NCBI RefSeq assembly: GCF_002863305.2
Contig: NZ_CP136962.1
Span: forward strand, 1,116,001 to 1,180,000
DNA: 64,000 nt
From: Neisseria perflava
Lineage (GTDB): Bacteria; Pseudomonadota; Gammaproteobacteria; Burkholderiales; Neisseriaceae
Direction of reading: 5' to 3'
The position numbers were made by a program, and so were the translations under genes. Below, piece by piece: positions 55,190 to 63,985 of this stretch. Positions within the stretch are counted from its first letter, which is position 1; each line of letters opens with the position of its first letter. Under the pieces are notes generated by a model. It had not been told where the DNA came from. It ran no database searches and saw only the letters and a list, made by a program, of their open reading frames with translations.

Positions 55190-56023
55190 ATGCAACATAT
55201 TCGACATCAATTAAATCATATTCAGCAAGAATATACTGAATTAAGAAAAATATTAAATAATCAAAAAGATGAATCCATTGTCGCAGTTTGGGGATTGATG
55301 AATGCAGGTAAAAGTTACTTGCTCAATATGTTGACGCAACATTTGGAAAACGAGTATTTCAAAACCAACGATTTTCGTGAAACAGCTGAAATCAAAACAG
55401 CACAATTTGGCAATATTACCTATTTGGATACACCTGGACTAGATGCCAGTAACACCGATGATTTGGAAGCATTGCGCGGTGTGGCACGTGCTGACGTAGT
55501 GTTGTTTGTTCATCAACCACAAGGCGAATTGGAAAAAATTGAAATAGACTTTTTGCAACAATTAAAAAATAGTTTTGGTGATCATGCTGAAAAAAACATT
55601 ATTCTAGTAATCAGCAAAGTGGATAAGGCCACACCTGAAAACATCCAGCTCGTTGAAAATAAAATGTTGGCGCAATGCAACGATATTTTGGGGTTTTCGC
55701 CAAAATGTTTTCAGATTTCCAATACCCGTTTTCGCAAAGGCATGATAGAACACAAAAACGCGCTTACCAAAGCCAGTCGTATCAATGAATTGAATGATTA
55801 TGTGCACCAAGTGGCAAGTGAAAGCAAGGGTGTGAGTAAGCAACGCATTGCTGTGAAATTGGCAGAATTAGCAGAAGAAAGTGATGATGTGATCAAACGA
55901 TTGGAGCAACAACAAAATAAGTTAATTCGTAATTTAGCAGATGAGTTTGACTCATTTAATCAGACAGTTGATGACTTACGCGATTACGTTACTGATATAC
56001 AGAAACGCTATCGAGCTATTTAA
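55190..56023 (+). CDS. GTPase 1 of the dynamin-like operon
   Basis: 277 aa. G1 GLMNAGKS (35-42), a switch-I Thr near 65, G3 DTPG (80-83) and G4 SKVD (142-145) give a complete GTPase core, resembling Era/dynamin-type small GTPases. The N-terminus is a short helix (NHIQQEYTELRKIL), and about 70 C-terminal residues are coiled-coil (LEQQQNKLIRNLADEFDSF). No membrane segment. First gene of the operon; the next gene starts 35 nt on. It probably acts with the other two GTPases at a membrane or on ribosomes; both are inference. Confidence 0.85.
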   Translation: MQHIRHQLNHIQQEYTELRKILNNQKDESIVAVWGLMNAGKSYLLNMLTQHLENEYFKTNDFRETAEIKTAQFGNITYLDTPGLDASNTDDLEALRGVARADVVLFVHQPQGELEKIEIDFLQQLKNSFGDHAEKNIILVISKVDKATPENIQLVENKMLAQCNDILGFSPKCFQISNTRFRKGMIEHKNALTKASRINELNDYVHQVASESKGVSKQRIAVKLAELAEESDDVIKRLEQQQNKLIRNLADEFDSFNQTVDDLRDYVTDIQKRYRAI

Positions 56024-56057
56024 TTAGAAGTAAATTTATAAAATTTGGAGATTAATT

Positions 56058-56603
56058 ATGGCAATACCATTTTTAGTTGCAGGAGCAGCGGTGCTGCTAG
56101 GTGCTGCTATTGTAGGTTCTCGTAGTGATTCTAGCGATAACAACGACGACAACGATAATGACCAGGCAGCACAAGCAAAAGCTGCAAAAAAACAGGCCGC
56201 AAAAGAACGTAAAAAGGCACAAAAACAAGCATCAAAACAGTTGTTGCGTGAACAATTTGATACACGCTTATCAGAAACGCAAGAGACGATTGAAAACAAT
56301 GTTGTGCCCTATTTCTCAATGAAATTTGGCGGACATTGCTCTATTAAAGAATATATTAACGAAAATAATCAGTATAATTTTTTTGGCATTTCTACGCAAA
56401 ACACAGAAATGCAACCCTTGCACAAAACCGAAGTTAATCTGAATTATGTGAAAACAATGTATGACGTCGAAATTACTCCAGATATCGATTTGCACTATGC
56501 CTTGCAAGAGATTGAAGATTCTCAATTGACGTTGCAAGAAGCTCAACAATTAAAACAATCTATTTTACAAACATCCATGAAATTAAGGGGAAATAACTTA
56601 TGA
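56058..56603 (+). CDS. Membrane-anchored coiled-coil protein
   Basis: 181 aa. Residues 2-20 form one membrane helix (AIPFLVAGAAVLLGAAIVG), then an acidic Asp/Asn run, then a Lys/Ala coiled coil (KAAKKQAAKERKKAQKQASK). The C-terminal part is a mixed domain (NYVKTMYDVEITPDIDLHYA). No enzyme motif. Stop and next start overlap as ATGA. It probably anchors the GTPase partners to the membrane. Confidence 0.75.
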   Translation: MAIPFLVAGAAVLLGAAIVGSRSDSSDNNDDNDNDQAAQAKAAKKQAAKERKKAQKQASKQLLREQFDTRLSETQETIENNVVPYFSMKFGGHCSIKEYINENNQYNFFGISTQNTEMQPLHKTEVNLNYVKTMYDVEITPDIDLHYALQEIEDSQLTLQEAQQLKQSILQTSMKLRGNNL

Positions 56604-58435
56604 ATGCTGTACTTACACGCGCCGATTTGTTGAAATCATTTGAACAACTGAAAGTGCAATTTAGCCAAGCACTGAATGATGCACAATCCAAAGACCAAGC
56701 TTTTGAAAGTTTGCGCCGTACTTTTTACGATAATTTGTCTCGGCGTTTGCAAGATGCAAAAAAAAGGCTACCTGAAAAAAATCCTTTGGCACAACAAGTC
56801 AGTCAATTTATGGATGTGCTGACTAGAACTAATGAAGAATGGGATAAAAAAATTGCAGGGCGCGACAAGGGCGTGGCGTTTCGCCAAAATTTTAACGATT
56901 CATTGCTGGTATTTGTTTATGGCAAAGTGAAATCTGGCAAAAGCTCGTTAGGCAATTATGTTGCTTGGGGCAATACCGACCCTGATACCGTACCTAATTT
57001 AAAACAATCAATTCATGAAGCTTTACAGCCACAATATTTTTCGCACGATCGCACCAATGTAGCTAGCGGCGACGCACTTAAAGAAGCGGAAAATAAACAA
57101 GAATTTCGTGTTGGCGCGACCGAAGCAACCAGTTCTATTCAAGGTTTTCGTTTGTCGGGTTTAACTTGGGTAGATTCACCTGGTCTGCATTCTGTGAATA
57201 GCGAAAATGGTCAATTAGCGCGTGATTATGTGGAACATGCTGATTTAATTTTGTACACCATGAAATCAGATGCGCCTGGACGCGAAACCGATTTGGCAGA
57301 AATCCGTGAATTATTTCACAAAGATAAAAAAACCGTTTTATTGCTCACAGGTAGTGATACAACTGAAGAAGATGAAGATGAAAATGAACAAATCATCCAA
57401 GTCCTTGTAATGAAAGACACCGATACCTGTGCAAAGCAGCGTAGCTATGTGGCTGACGCATTGGAAAAACTTAATTTACCTGCAACAAATAATATGGAAA
57501 TCATTTCATTTTCGGCGCATTATGCCCAACTGCACGAGCGAGAACCTGAATTATTCCAAGATAGTGGCATGGGCCAGTTTTTCACTGTATTGCACGATTT
57601 GATTCATGCTGAAGGTGTATCGATGAAAAAGCGTGTACCGATGACTAATTTTAAAAATTTTGTGAGTGATTGTGTACGCGATATTGCGCCGTACCGTAGT
57701 TTATTGGCAGATTTTGAAAAAACGGTCGTGAATTTACAAAATAAATTGCCTAAAAGCATTTCTGCGGTGCAGTCGAAAGCAAAATCCGATATTACCAATG
57801 CAGTTAATCATGAATTTGATCTACTGGAAAATCATTCAGATAGCCAGAAGAAACAGGGGATTCAGACAGCGCAACAAAAATTAAGCAAAGAAAGTGCCAA
57901 AATCGTACAAAAACATTTGGCAAATGTGTTTGATGAAATTATGAACGATTTCCAAAAAGAAATTAGCGATGATTTCAATAGTAGCGACATGATTAAGCTA
58001 CCTGATTTTTCAGTGGAAATGCAACAGCAAGAAATTGTTTCAGGTGTGAGTTCTGGAACGAAGAAGCGTAATTCGGGTATTGGTACTTTGATTGGGATGG
58101 GTATTGGCGCATTTATTGGTGGACCAGCTGGAGCGGTAGCAGGTAGTTTTGTAGGTGGTATGTTAGGTAACGTATTAGGCAGTGATGCATCATCAATTAC
58201 CGAAAGAATTTCTTTACCTGTGGGGGACAATTTCCATGAAATCCGTTATGTTGCGATAACAGCTTATTCGGAAGCAGTTAGCCAACAAATCTCACAGAGT
58301 GCCGATAAACTACTCAACCAAGTTTTACAAGAAGCGAAAAAGTTGCTTCAAGACTTAAACGATGATGTACAGCACATGGAAAATCAATTACAAGATTTGC
58401 ATGATGATGTAGAACTTGTATTAAAACAAATGTAA
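56600..58435 (+). CDS. Dynamin-like GTPase 2 with glycine-zipper segment
   Basis: 611 aa. Residues 1-105 are a long helical region. G1 GKVKSGKS (108-115), a Thr-rich switch region (GATEATSSIQG), G3 DSPG (192-195) and a degenerate G4 (TGSD, 250-253). Residues 493-528 are a glycine-rich hydrophobic stretch (IGMGIGAFIGGPAGAVAG), a likely membrane-inserting paddle or hairpin as in bacterial dynamins. Helical heptads flank it. Translation is coupled to the gene before. It carries an exact Eikenella-type DUS at 56765-56776. Confidence 0.85.
   Translation: MNAVLTRADLLKSFEQLKVQFSQALNDAQSKDQAFESLRRTFYDNLSRRLQDAKKRLPEKNPLAQQVSQFMDVLTRTNEEWDKKIAGRDKGVAFRQNFNDSLLVFVYGKVKSGKSSLGNYVAWGNTDPDTVPNLKQSIHEALQPQYFSHDRTNVASGDALKEAENKQEFRVGATEATSSIQGFRLSGLTWVDSPGLHSVNSENGQLARDYVEHADLILYTMKSDAPGRETDLAEIRELFHKDKKTVLLLTGSDTTEEDEDENEQIIQVLVMKDTDTCAKQRSYVADALEKLNLPATNNMEIISFSAHYAQLHEREPELFQDSGMGQFFTVLHDLIHAEGVSMKKRVPMTNFKNFVSDCVRDIAPYRSLLADFEKTVVNLQNKLPKSISAVQSKAKSDITNAVNHEFDLLENHSDSQKKQGIQTAQQKLSKESAKIVQKHLANVFDEIMNDFQKEISDDFNSSDMIKLPDFSVEMQQQEIVSGVSSGTKKRNSGIGTLIGMGIGAFIGGPAGAVAGSFVGGMLGNVLGSDASSITERISLPVGDNFHEIRYVAITAYSEAVSQQISQSADKLLNQVLQEAKKLLQDLNDDVQHMENQLQDLHDDVELVLKQM
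56765..56776 (+). repeat. DUS, Eikenella dialect (exact)
   Basis: AGGCTACCTGAA is the AG-eikDUS 12-mer, inside GTPase 2; the host's own DUS is AGGCCGTCTGAA. Confidence 0.6.
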
Positions 58436-58459
58436 TTTATTCTATAAAAAGGTAGAAAC

Positions 58460-60133
58460 ATGAGTATTCAAGCAGAAATTTTATTTCAAACCTATGATAA
58501 AACGGCTCATTTTGTTCAAACTAATCAGTTTGAAACCACTGAATTTCAAACTGTGCAAACCATGTTTGAAGACAAACGTAAAAAACCGGATGCACATATT
58601 ATGGTGTACGGCGTGTACAACGCTGGTAAAAGTACCTTGATTAACGCACTACTGGGCAAAGTAGTCGCAGAAATCGATGATGTACCTAAAACAGATAGCG
58701 TGAGTGCATATCGTTGGAGGCAATACGATATCCTGGATACGCCAGGTGTAGATGCACCGATTGAACATGAACAAATTACCGATGAAGAAATGTTGAAAGC
58801 CGATGCGGTTATTTTTGTGGTTAATCCTGTAGGTGTGGCAGAAGAGTTGGGAACCTTGTCCAAATTATTAGAGTTGGTCAAAGCGCGTAAACAAGTCTTT
58901 TTGGTATTCAATGAAAAGCAACCGTTGGCTATTGAAGATTTTCAAAAACTGAAAGACCAAACGCAATCACGTCTGCAAGAATTAGCAGCTAAATCGGGGT
59001 TAAGTAATGTTTTAAAAGATATCCCTATTGTGCGAGTAAATGCGAAAAGTGCTCTTAAAGCTAAAACGGAAAATAAATCAGCTTTGCTAGAAAGTAGCGG
59101 ATTTCCTGAATTTGAAAAGCGTTTGACTGAATTTTTGCAAAGCATTTCACAAGATACAATTTATGTTCGTTTGAAAAATGCGTTAGTCGATTTTCTTTCA
59201 GGCAGCCTGAATATATTGAAAATGCGTTCGCAAGCAGATATGGTAAAAAAATACGATGACTTGCTAAAAAATATTGAACGCAATAAAAATCAAGTTCGTC
59301 GCAATGTACGTCAAGCAATTGCCAATGAACGTAATCGCATTGGAAGCGAAGTTCAACGTCAATTACGTCGTAACGTTTTTGGAGAAGAAAATTTATCTGA
59401 ATCAGATATCGAAAAATGTATTCAGGCAGCCTTTGAATACAGCGCAGAAAAAGTGAATAATACTTTACAAAATGAAGTTGAAGCCTTAATGCAACAATTA
59501 CAGGTAGATATCGATAATATTCAAGCAGAAATTCCACCAAGTAATTTTGAAATGGCTAATATCAATATTCAAAATATAGATAATTCTTCGCCTTCAATGG
59601 AGAATGTAGAATCAATTGTGCAAGAAGCATCACAAATTTCACCTGAAATGATGGCGCAAACTGTGGAGCGATTAACTAAATTAGCAAAACCTGAATATAT
59701 TGTGGAATCATTGAAATTTGTAAAAAAATATCTTCCTGAGCTTATGAAAGGCATCGGAATTAAAACAATGGAGAAATGGGCTAAGGCAATTATGAATAAA
59801 TTACCGTATATCGGTCCCATGATTACAGGCCTATTTGCATTAAAAGATATATTTACAGAAGATAGCCAAACCACGCAAATGCAACAAAAAATCGATGAAC
59901 ACAATCGCCAACGTGAACGTACTATGCAACAAATTACCGACATATCAAACGATATTGCTTCGCGATTTGAAAATATAATGCGTGAACATACTGAAAAAGT
60001 AACTGATGAAATTTTTACCAATATCATGAAACAAATTCACGCTTTGCGCCAAGGTTTCAGAAACGATGACCGCCAAAATAGTGAATGGATTGAGCAATTA
60101 TCAGCATATTACACTGTAGCATACAATGCGTGA
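58460..60133 (+). CDS. Dynamin-like GTPase 3
   Basis: 557 aa. G1 GVYNAGKS (51-58), switch-I Thr78 (VPKTDSVSAY), G3 DTPG (93-96), and a degenerate G4 (NEKQ, 151-154). The rest is mainly helical: NKNQVRRNVRQAIANERNRI and QLQVDIDNIQAEIPP as stalk-like coiled coils. A short hydrophobic patch (MNKLPYIGPMITGLFALKDI, about residues 443-462) may touch membrane. It contains two exact Simonsiella-type DUS. The last 8 nt overlap the YkgJ gene. Confidence 0.85.
   Translation: MSIQAEILFQTYDKTAHFVQTNQFETTEFQTVQTMFEDKRKKPDAHIMVYGVYNAGKSTLINALLGKVVAEIDDVPKTDSVSAYRWRQYDILDTPGVDAPIEHEQITDEEMLKADAVIFVVNPVGVAEELGTLSKLLELVKARKQVFLVFNEKQPLAIEDFQKLKDQTQSRLQELAAKSGLSNVLKDIPIVRVNAKSALKAKTENKSALLESSGFPEFEKRLTEFLQSISQDTIYVRLKNALVDFLSGSLNILKMRSQADMVKKYDDLLKNIERNKNQVRRNVRQAIANERNRIGSEVQRQLRRNVFGEENLSESDIEKCIQAAFEYSAEKVNNTLQNEVEALMQQLQVDIDNIQAEIPPSNFEMANINIQNIDNSSPSMENVESIVQEASQISPEMMAQTVERLTKLAKPEYIVESLKFVKKYLPELMKGIGIKTMEKWAKAIMNKLPYIGPMITGLFALKDIFTEDSQTTQMQQKIDEHNRQRERTMQQITDISNDIASRFENIMREHTEKVTDEIFTNIMKQIHALRQGFRNDDRQNSEWIEQLSAYYTVAYNA
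59197..59208 (-). repeat. DUS, Simonsiella dialect (exact)
   Basis: Minus-strand AGGCTGCCTGAA, part of a TTCAGGCAGCCTGAA near-palindrome whose plus strand reads AGGCAGCCTGAA (Kingella type). Confidence 0.6.
59421..59432 (-). repeat. DUS, Simonsiella dialect (exact)
   Basis: Second exact AGGCTGCCTGAA, inside GTPase 3. Confidence 0.6.
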
Positions 60134-60398
60134 ACCGTTTCCATGTAATGCATGTGGCGAGTGCTGTCGCCGTGTCAATGAAAGCAAATTAACTGCTTTT
60201 TTGGACAGAGGTGATGGCACTTGTCGCCATTTTGATGATTCCAGTAAATTATGCCAAATTTATTTAGACCGACCTTTGATTTGTCGGATAGAAGAATTTT
60301 ACGCAACTCATTTGAATGAACAAATAACTTGGCAAAAATTTGTACAATTAAATGTTGAAATATGTCAAAAGTTTCAACAAGAAAAAAAAGGGAGTTGA
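60126..60398 (+). CDS. YkgJ-family cysteine-cluster protein
   Basis: 90 aa. Eight Cys: C7, C10, C13, C14, C33, C43, C53 and C80, in the pattern CNACGECC...C...C..C of the YkgJ/CxxCxxCC family, probably a zinc or iron-sulfur site. It overlaps the GTPase 3 end by 8 nt and ends 1 nt before the HEPN gene, so all are coupled. The function in the family is unknown. Confidence 0.85.
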   Translation: MREPFPCNACGECCRRVNESKLTAFLDRGDGTCRHFDDSSKLCQIYLDRPLICRIEEFYATHLNEQITWQKFVQLNVEICQKFQQEKKGS

Positions 60399-60399
60399 T

Positions 60400-61161
60400 A
60401 TGGATTTAGACGATTTAAACCAACTACACCACGACCAACGTAACCATTATCCTGAACCTTTCCGCCTACGCATTCATCGCGCAATTAGCTGGCTGAAACG
60501 CGCTGAAGTGTTGTTAGCAGACGGTGGTTCTTGCGAACTTAATCGAGCCTTAAAAATCAATACACCACACTCCAAAACACGCTTATCGAAAACTGCATGG
60601 CAAGTATTAGAAAAAACGCAAAGTGATTGGGATTTTGGTTTTGTGTCACTATGGATTGCATTTAACGCAATTTATGCCCGCGATTTCAATCTTAAAACTA
60701 GCCAAGATAGAGCTGTATTACGCGAATTTCTCAATCGGATTTGTCGCTTGGATGAGGATAAGCAAATTTATAACTTAGTATGGCAAGTGTTTTCTTCAGA
60801 TCTTCGCGCACTGGTTAACAATCGTTATGTATTTCAATCATTTTGGGATTTTCATAATGGTTCGATTTCACGAGATGAATTTGAACACAATTTTTACGTG
60901 GCCAATCAGAAAATTAGTTCAGCATTAGCGCAGCAGGATACCGATACTTTGCTGATAGCAGTGTTTGACCGCTTATATACACTGCGTAATCAAATCGTAC
61001 ATGGTGGCGCAACATGGAACAGTTCTGCCAACCGCGAACAAGTCAAATCAGCTTGTGCGTTTTTAAGCAAAATCCTTCCCGTATTTTTGCACGTCATGAT
61101 GAACAATCCGCTCGACGAAGCATGGGGTAACCCATTTTATCCATTTGTGAAAGGAGATTAA
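60400..61161 (+). CDS. HEPN-domain protein (predicted RNase)
   Basis: 253 aa from the ATG at 60400. An Apea-like HEPN fold: a helical segment DFGFVSLWIAFNAIYARDF and the catalytic motif RNQIVHGGATW, where R196-N197 and H201 fit the R-x4-H (RNxxxH) active site of HEPN RNases. A conserved tail follows (ILPVFLHVMMNNPLDEAWGNP). HEPN RNases usually cleave tRNA or mRNA in toxin or abortive-infection systems. It lies in the same operon as three GTPases, which may sense or trigger it. Confidence 0.85.
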   Translation: MDLDDLNQLHHDQRNHYPEPFRLRIHRAISWLKRAEVLLADGGSCELNRALKINTPHSKTRLSKTAWQVLEKTQSDWDFGFVSLWIAFNAIYARDFNLKTSQDRAVLREFLNRICRLDEDKQIYNLVWQVFSSDLRALVNNRYVFQSFWDFHNGSISRDEFEHNFYVANQKISSALAQQDTDTLLIAVFDRLYTLRNQIVHGGATWNSSANREQVKSACAFLSKILPVFLHVMMNNPLDEAWGNPFYPFVKGD

Positions 61162-61163
61162 TC

Positions 61164-61346
61164 ATGCCTGTTTCGTTAAAAACGCCACAACAATGGGCAT
61201 GTAGTCAATGTGATTGGCGACAAGCTGTGGTCAATAAATCGGATGTTTTGCTGCCTAAACTTGAAAAATGTCCAAAATGCGGTAGTGAAATTGGACTTAA
61301 AGCAACAATGATGACCAACCGTATCACTTCTATATTTAAATTATAA
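61164..61346 (+). CDS. Zinc-ribbon protein
   Basis: 60 aa. Two CxxC knuckles (C13-C16 in WACSQCDW and C36-C39 in EKCPKCGSE) form a rubredoxin-like zinc ribbon. Starts 2 nt after the HEPN stop, so it belongs to the operon. Probably an accessory or inhibitory subunit; unknown. Confidence 0.8.
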   Translation: MPVSLKTPQQWACSQCDWRQAVVNKSDVLLPKLEKCPKCGSEIGLKATMMTNRITSIFKL

Positions 61347-61648
61347 ATAAGGTAGATAATTTCTCGTTGTCTTGTTTGTAGTTACATCTTGTCCCCTAAT
61401 CAGTTTAATTTTGCAGGAGGGTTTTCTATCCAATCATTATTAATAGTCAGTGCTTCTCCCGAGACGTCTTTTGGGGTAAGCGGTCGTTATATGAAGGCTA
61501 TCGTTCCTTTATTTCGTTTCTTAATCTACCTAGCGATTGAGTCTAGAGTGATATAAACTGTGTTGAAATATCCGAATCTGTTGGTATTTGCATCTACATA
61601 TTTACCCAAATAATCGCAACGTTCTCCAGCTTACATATATTTCCCTTA
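61347..61648. other. Intergenic region before the right IS
   Basis: About 300 nt, AT-rich. A frame of some 65 codons without a start (ends near 61555) is open but not supported. No DUS. I see nothing else. Confidence 0.5.
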
Positions 61649-62361
61649 GGGGCTGTACTAGATTAGCAGATATGTTACCCTCGAAATATGAAGATAACGC
61701 ACTGCAAATTAAAGAAAAAAGTACAGAAAGAACTGCTCCGTTTTTTTGTACTGGAAGTTACCGCCCGTCCTGCCGCCGATATTTTGGGTATCCATCCCAA
61801 TTCGGCAGCATTGTTCTACCGTAAAATCCGCACGGTTATCAGCCATCATTTGGCCTTGGCTGCCGATGAGGTTTTTGAGGGCTCTGTTGAGCTGGACGAA
61901 AGTTATTTCGGCGGACGGCGTAAAGGCAGACGTGGTCGCGGTGCAGCAGGAAAAGTAGTTGTCTTTGGCATCCTGAAACGCAACGGACAGGGCTATACCG
62001 TTGTCGTAGATAATGCCAAGTCCGATACTCTGATGCCTGTTATCAAACAGAAAATTATGCCGGACAGTATTGTTTATACCGATAGTCTGAGCAGTTACGA
62101 CAAGTTGGACGTGAGCGGTTTTATTCATTACCGCATCAACCATTCCAAGGAATTTGCAGACCGTCAGAACCACATTAACGGCATTGATAATTTTTGGAAT
62201 CAGGCAAAACGCGTCTTACGCAAATACAACGGAATCGAACGCAAATTCTTCCCGCTGTTCTTGAAAGAATGCGAATTTCGGTTTAACTTCGGCACACCCT
62301 CCCGGCAGCTTAAAATCCTGCGGGAGTGGTGTGAAATTTAGGGCTAGTCTAGTACAGCCCC
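61649..62361 (+). mobile_element. IS1595-family (IS1016-like) insertion sequence, right copy
   Basis: 713 bp with GGGGCTGTACTAGATTAG at the left and a slightly changed inverse at the right (GACTAG instead of GATTAG). No target duplication: left TTCCCTTA, right ATTAAAAA. Opposite orientation to the left copy. Confidence 0.93.
61688..62341 (+). CDS. IS1595-family transposase
   Basis: 217 aa, nearly identical to the left copy over its entire length, with the same catalytic blocks (LDESYFGG, YTDSLSSYD and HINGIDNFWNQAKR). The last residues are EI in place of EKD, since the IS end differs. Intact, likely active. Confidence 0.93.
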   Translation: MKITHCKLKKKVQKELLRFFVLEVTARPAADILGIHPNSAALFYRKIRTVISHHLALAADEVFEGSVELDESYFGGRRKGRRGRGAAGKVVVFGILKRNGQGYTVVVDNAKSDTLMPVIKQKIMPDSIVYTDSLSSYDKLDVSGFIHYRINHSKEFADRQNHINGIDNFWNQAKRVLRKYNGIERKFFPLFLKECEFRFNFGTPSRQLKILREWCEI

Positions 62362-62610
62362 ATTAAAAAACATAAATATAAATAGACTAAAAAACTCCCA
62401 GTCATTTTTGTTTTACTGGTTATAGCATCATCTCATTTCATTTATTCACATCTAAGTACCTCAACAGCTTTTACAAATACTCCAGCAGATACACTTCTAC
62501 CCTAATGGAGCCTTACTATTTCAATTTTCATCGAAGAAAAGCAAATTGAGACCTTTGCAAAATTCCCAAAAATCCCCTAAATTCCTACCAAGACATTTAG
62601 GGGATTTTCC
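62362..62610. other. Intergenic region between two IS remnants
   Basis: About 250 nt of AT-rich DNA without a gene, ending in the left end of an IS5-type element. Confidence 0.5.
62548..62567 (+). repeat. IS5-type terminal repeat
   Basis: GAGACCTTTGCAAAATTCCC is the end of an IS1106-like element; it recurs at 62898-62918 in the same (direct) orientation, with one T added. Confidence 0.65.
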
Positions 62611-62898
62611 ATGAGCACCTTCTTCCAGCAAACCGCCCAAGCCATAATCGCCAAACACATCGACCGCTTTCCACTATTGAAGTTGGATCAGGTGATTGAT
62701 TGGCAACCGATCGAACAATACCTGAATCGTCAAAAAAACCGTTACCTCCGAGACCACCGCGGCCGTCCCACCTATCCCCTGTTGTCCATGTTCAAAGCCG
62801 TCCTGCTCAGAAAATGGCACAGCCTATCCGATCCCGAACTCGAACACAGCCTCATCACCCGCATCGATTTCAACCTGTTTTGCCGTTTTGACGAACTG
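62611..62898 (+). pseudogene. Truncated IS5-family (IS1106-like) transposase
   Basis: Only the N-terminal 96 residues remain: MSTFFQQTAQAIIAKH, then LLSMFKAVLLRKWHSLSD, up to FCRFDEL; after that the frame runs into a terminal-repeat copy (RPLQNFPK). The catalytic DDE domain is missing. Inactive. Confidence 0.85.
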
Positions 62899-62918
62899 AG
62901 ACCTTTGCAAAATTTCCC
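62898..62918 (+). repeat. Second IS5-type terminal repeat, direct
   Basis: GAGACCTTTGCAAAATTTCCC, directly joined to the truncated transposase. Confidence 0.6.
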
Positions 62919-62920
62919 AA

Positions 62921-62966
62921 AATGATAAGGCCGTCTGAAAATCCTTTTTCAGACGGCCTTATCATT
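62921..62966. terminator. Extended DUS palindrome
   Basis: AATGATAAGGCCGTCTGAA and its exact inverse around a short loop, a strong hairpin at the end of hldD. Confidence 0.85.
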
Positions 62967-62980
62967 CAAATTAGAAGGAC

Positions 62981-63985
62981 TTAAACCAATTTCTCCAGCA
63001 TCCATTTAACGTAACGACTGACGCCTTGTTTTACATCCAAGAATTCTTCTTTATACCCGGCTTCGCGCAGCTTGGTTATGTCCGCTTGAGTAAAGCTCTG
63101 ATATTTGCCTTTAAGTGCATCTGGGAATGGGATATAACGGATAAGTTCTTCTTCAACCAACTCTTTCAAACTCATTTCAGGCTTGCCTTCGGCCGCACGG
63201 CAGGCGTTGACGGTTGCGGCGGCGAGTTCGTTAAACTGTTGGCTGCGGCCTGTACCGAGGTTAAAGATACCTGAAAGCTCAGGATGATCGAAGAAGTAAA
63301 GGTTAACTTTGGCGACGTCTTCTACGCTGACAAAGTCGCGTGTTTGCTCGCCGTTGCCGTAGCCGTCATTGGCGCCAAACAGGTTAACATAGCCGTGTTC
63401 TCGGTATTGGTGGAAATGGTGGAAGGCGACGGATGCCATACGGCCTTTATGTTGCTCTTGTTGCCCGTAAACATTGAAGTAACGGAAGCCGACGACTTGG
63501 GCGGTCAAACCTTCTTTCATGCGGCGGCGCAATACTTGGTCAAACAAGAATTTAGAGTAGCCGTACACATTGAGTGGTTTTTCCAGTTCGCGCTCTTCGC
63601 GGAAGATTTCGCCTTTGCCGTACACGGCGGCGCTGGAGGCGTAGAGGAACGGAATACGTTCGTCCTGACACCAGTCCAAGAGGTCGAGCGTGTACTGATA
63701 GTTGTTGTCCATCATGTAGAGGCCGTCGTGGTTCATCGTGTCGGAACACGCACCTTGATGGAAAACCGCTTCGATATTATCGTAAGGCAGAAGATGGCCG
63801 CGCACTTGGCGGATGAATTCGTGTTTATCGAGATAATGGGCAATTTCACACTCGGCAAGGTTTTTAAATTTTTCGCCTTTGCTCAGATTGTCAACGGCAA
63901 CAATGTCGGTAATACCGCGCTGGTTAAGTGCTTTAACGATGTTGCTGCCGATAAAGCCGGCCGCGCCTGTTACGATAATGGTCAT
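62981..63985 (-). CDS. hldD: ADP-L-glycero-D-manno-heptose 6-epimerase
   Basis: 334 aa. It makes the heptose precursor of the lipooligosaccharide core. SDR-type NADP fold: [16 protein letters not shown] at the N-terminus and the Tyr/Lys pair in [11 protein letters not shown]; further [16 protein letters not shown]. Complete within the window, with its start at 63985 and a RBS AAAGGAAACTC. First core gene to the right of the island. Confidence 0.96.
   Translation of the reverse strand: MTIIVTGAAGFIGSNIVKALNQRGITDIVAVDNLSKGEKFKNLAECEIAHYLDKHEFIRQVRGHLLPYDNIEAVFHQGACSDTMNHDGLYMMDNNYQYTLDLLDWCQDERIPFLYASSAAVYGKGEIFREERELEKPLNVYGYSKFLFDQVLRRRMKEGLTAQVVGFRYFNVYGQQEQHKGRMASVAFHHFHQYREHGYVNLFGANDGYGNGEQTRDFVSVEDVAKVNLYFFDHPELSGIFNLGTGRSQQFNELAAATVNACRAAEGKPEMSLKELVEEELIRYIPFPDALKGKYQSFTQADITKLREAGYKEEFLDVKQGVSRYVKWMLEKLV

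Noticed and set aside
55190..61346. Assignment of the GTPase operon to a known named system such as Zorya or a LeoABC-type secretion set
   Set aside because: No ZorA/B motor or helicase genes, and LeoA-like resemblance is limited to the dynamin fold.
61360..61555. About 65-codon open frame before the right IS
   Set aside because: No start codon or ribosome site early in the frame, no recognisable domain.
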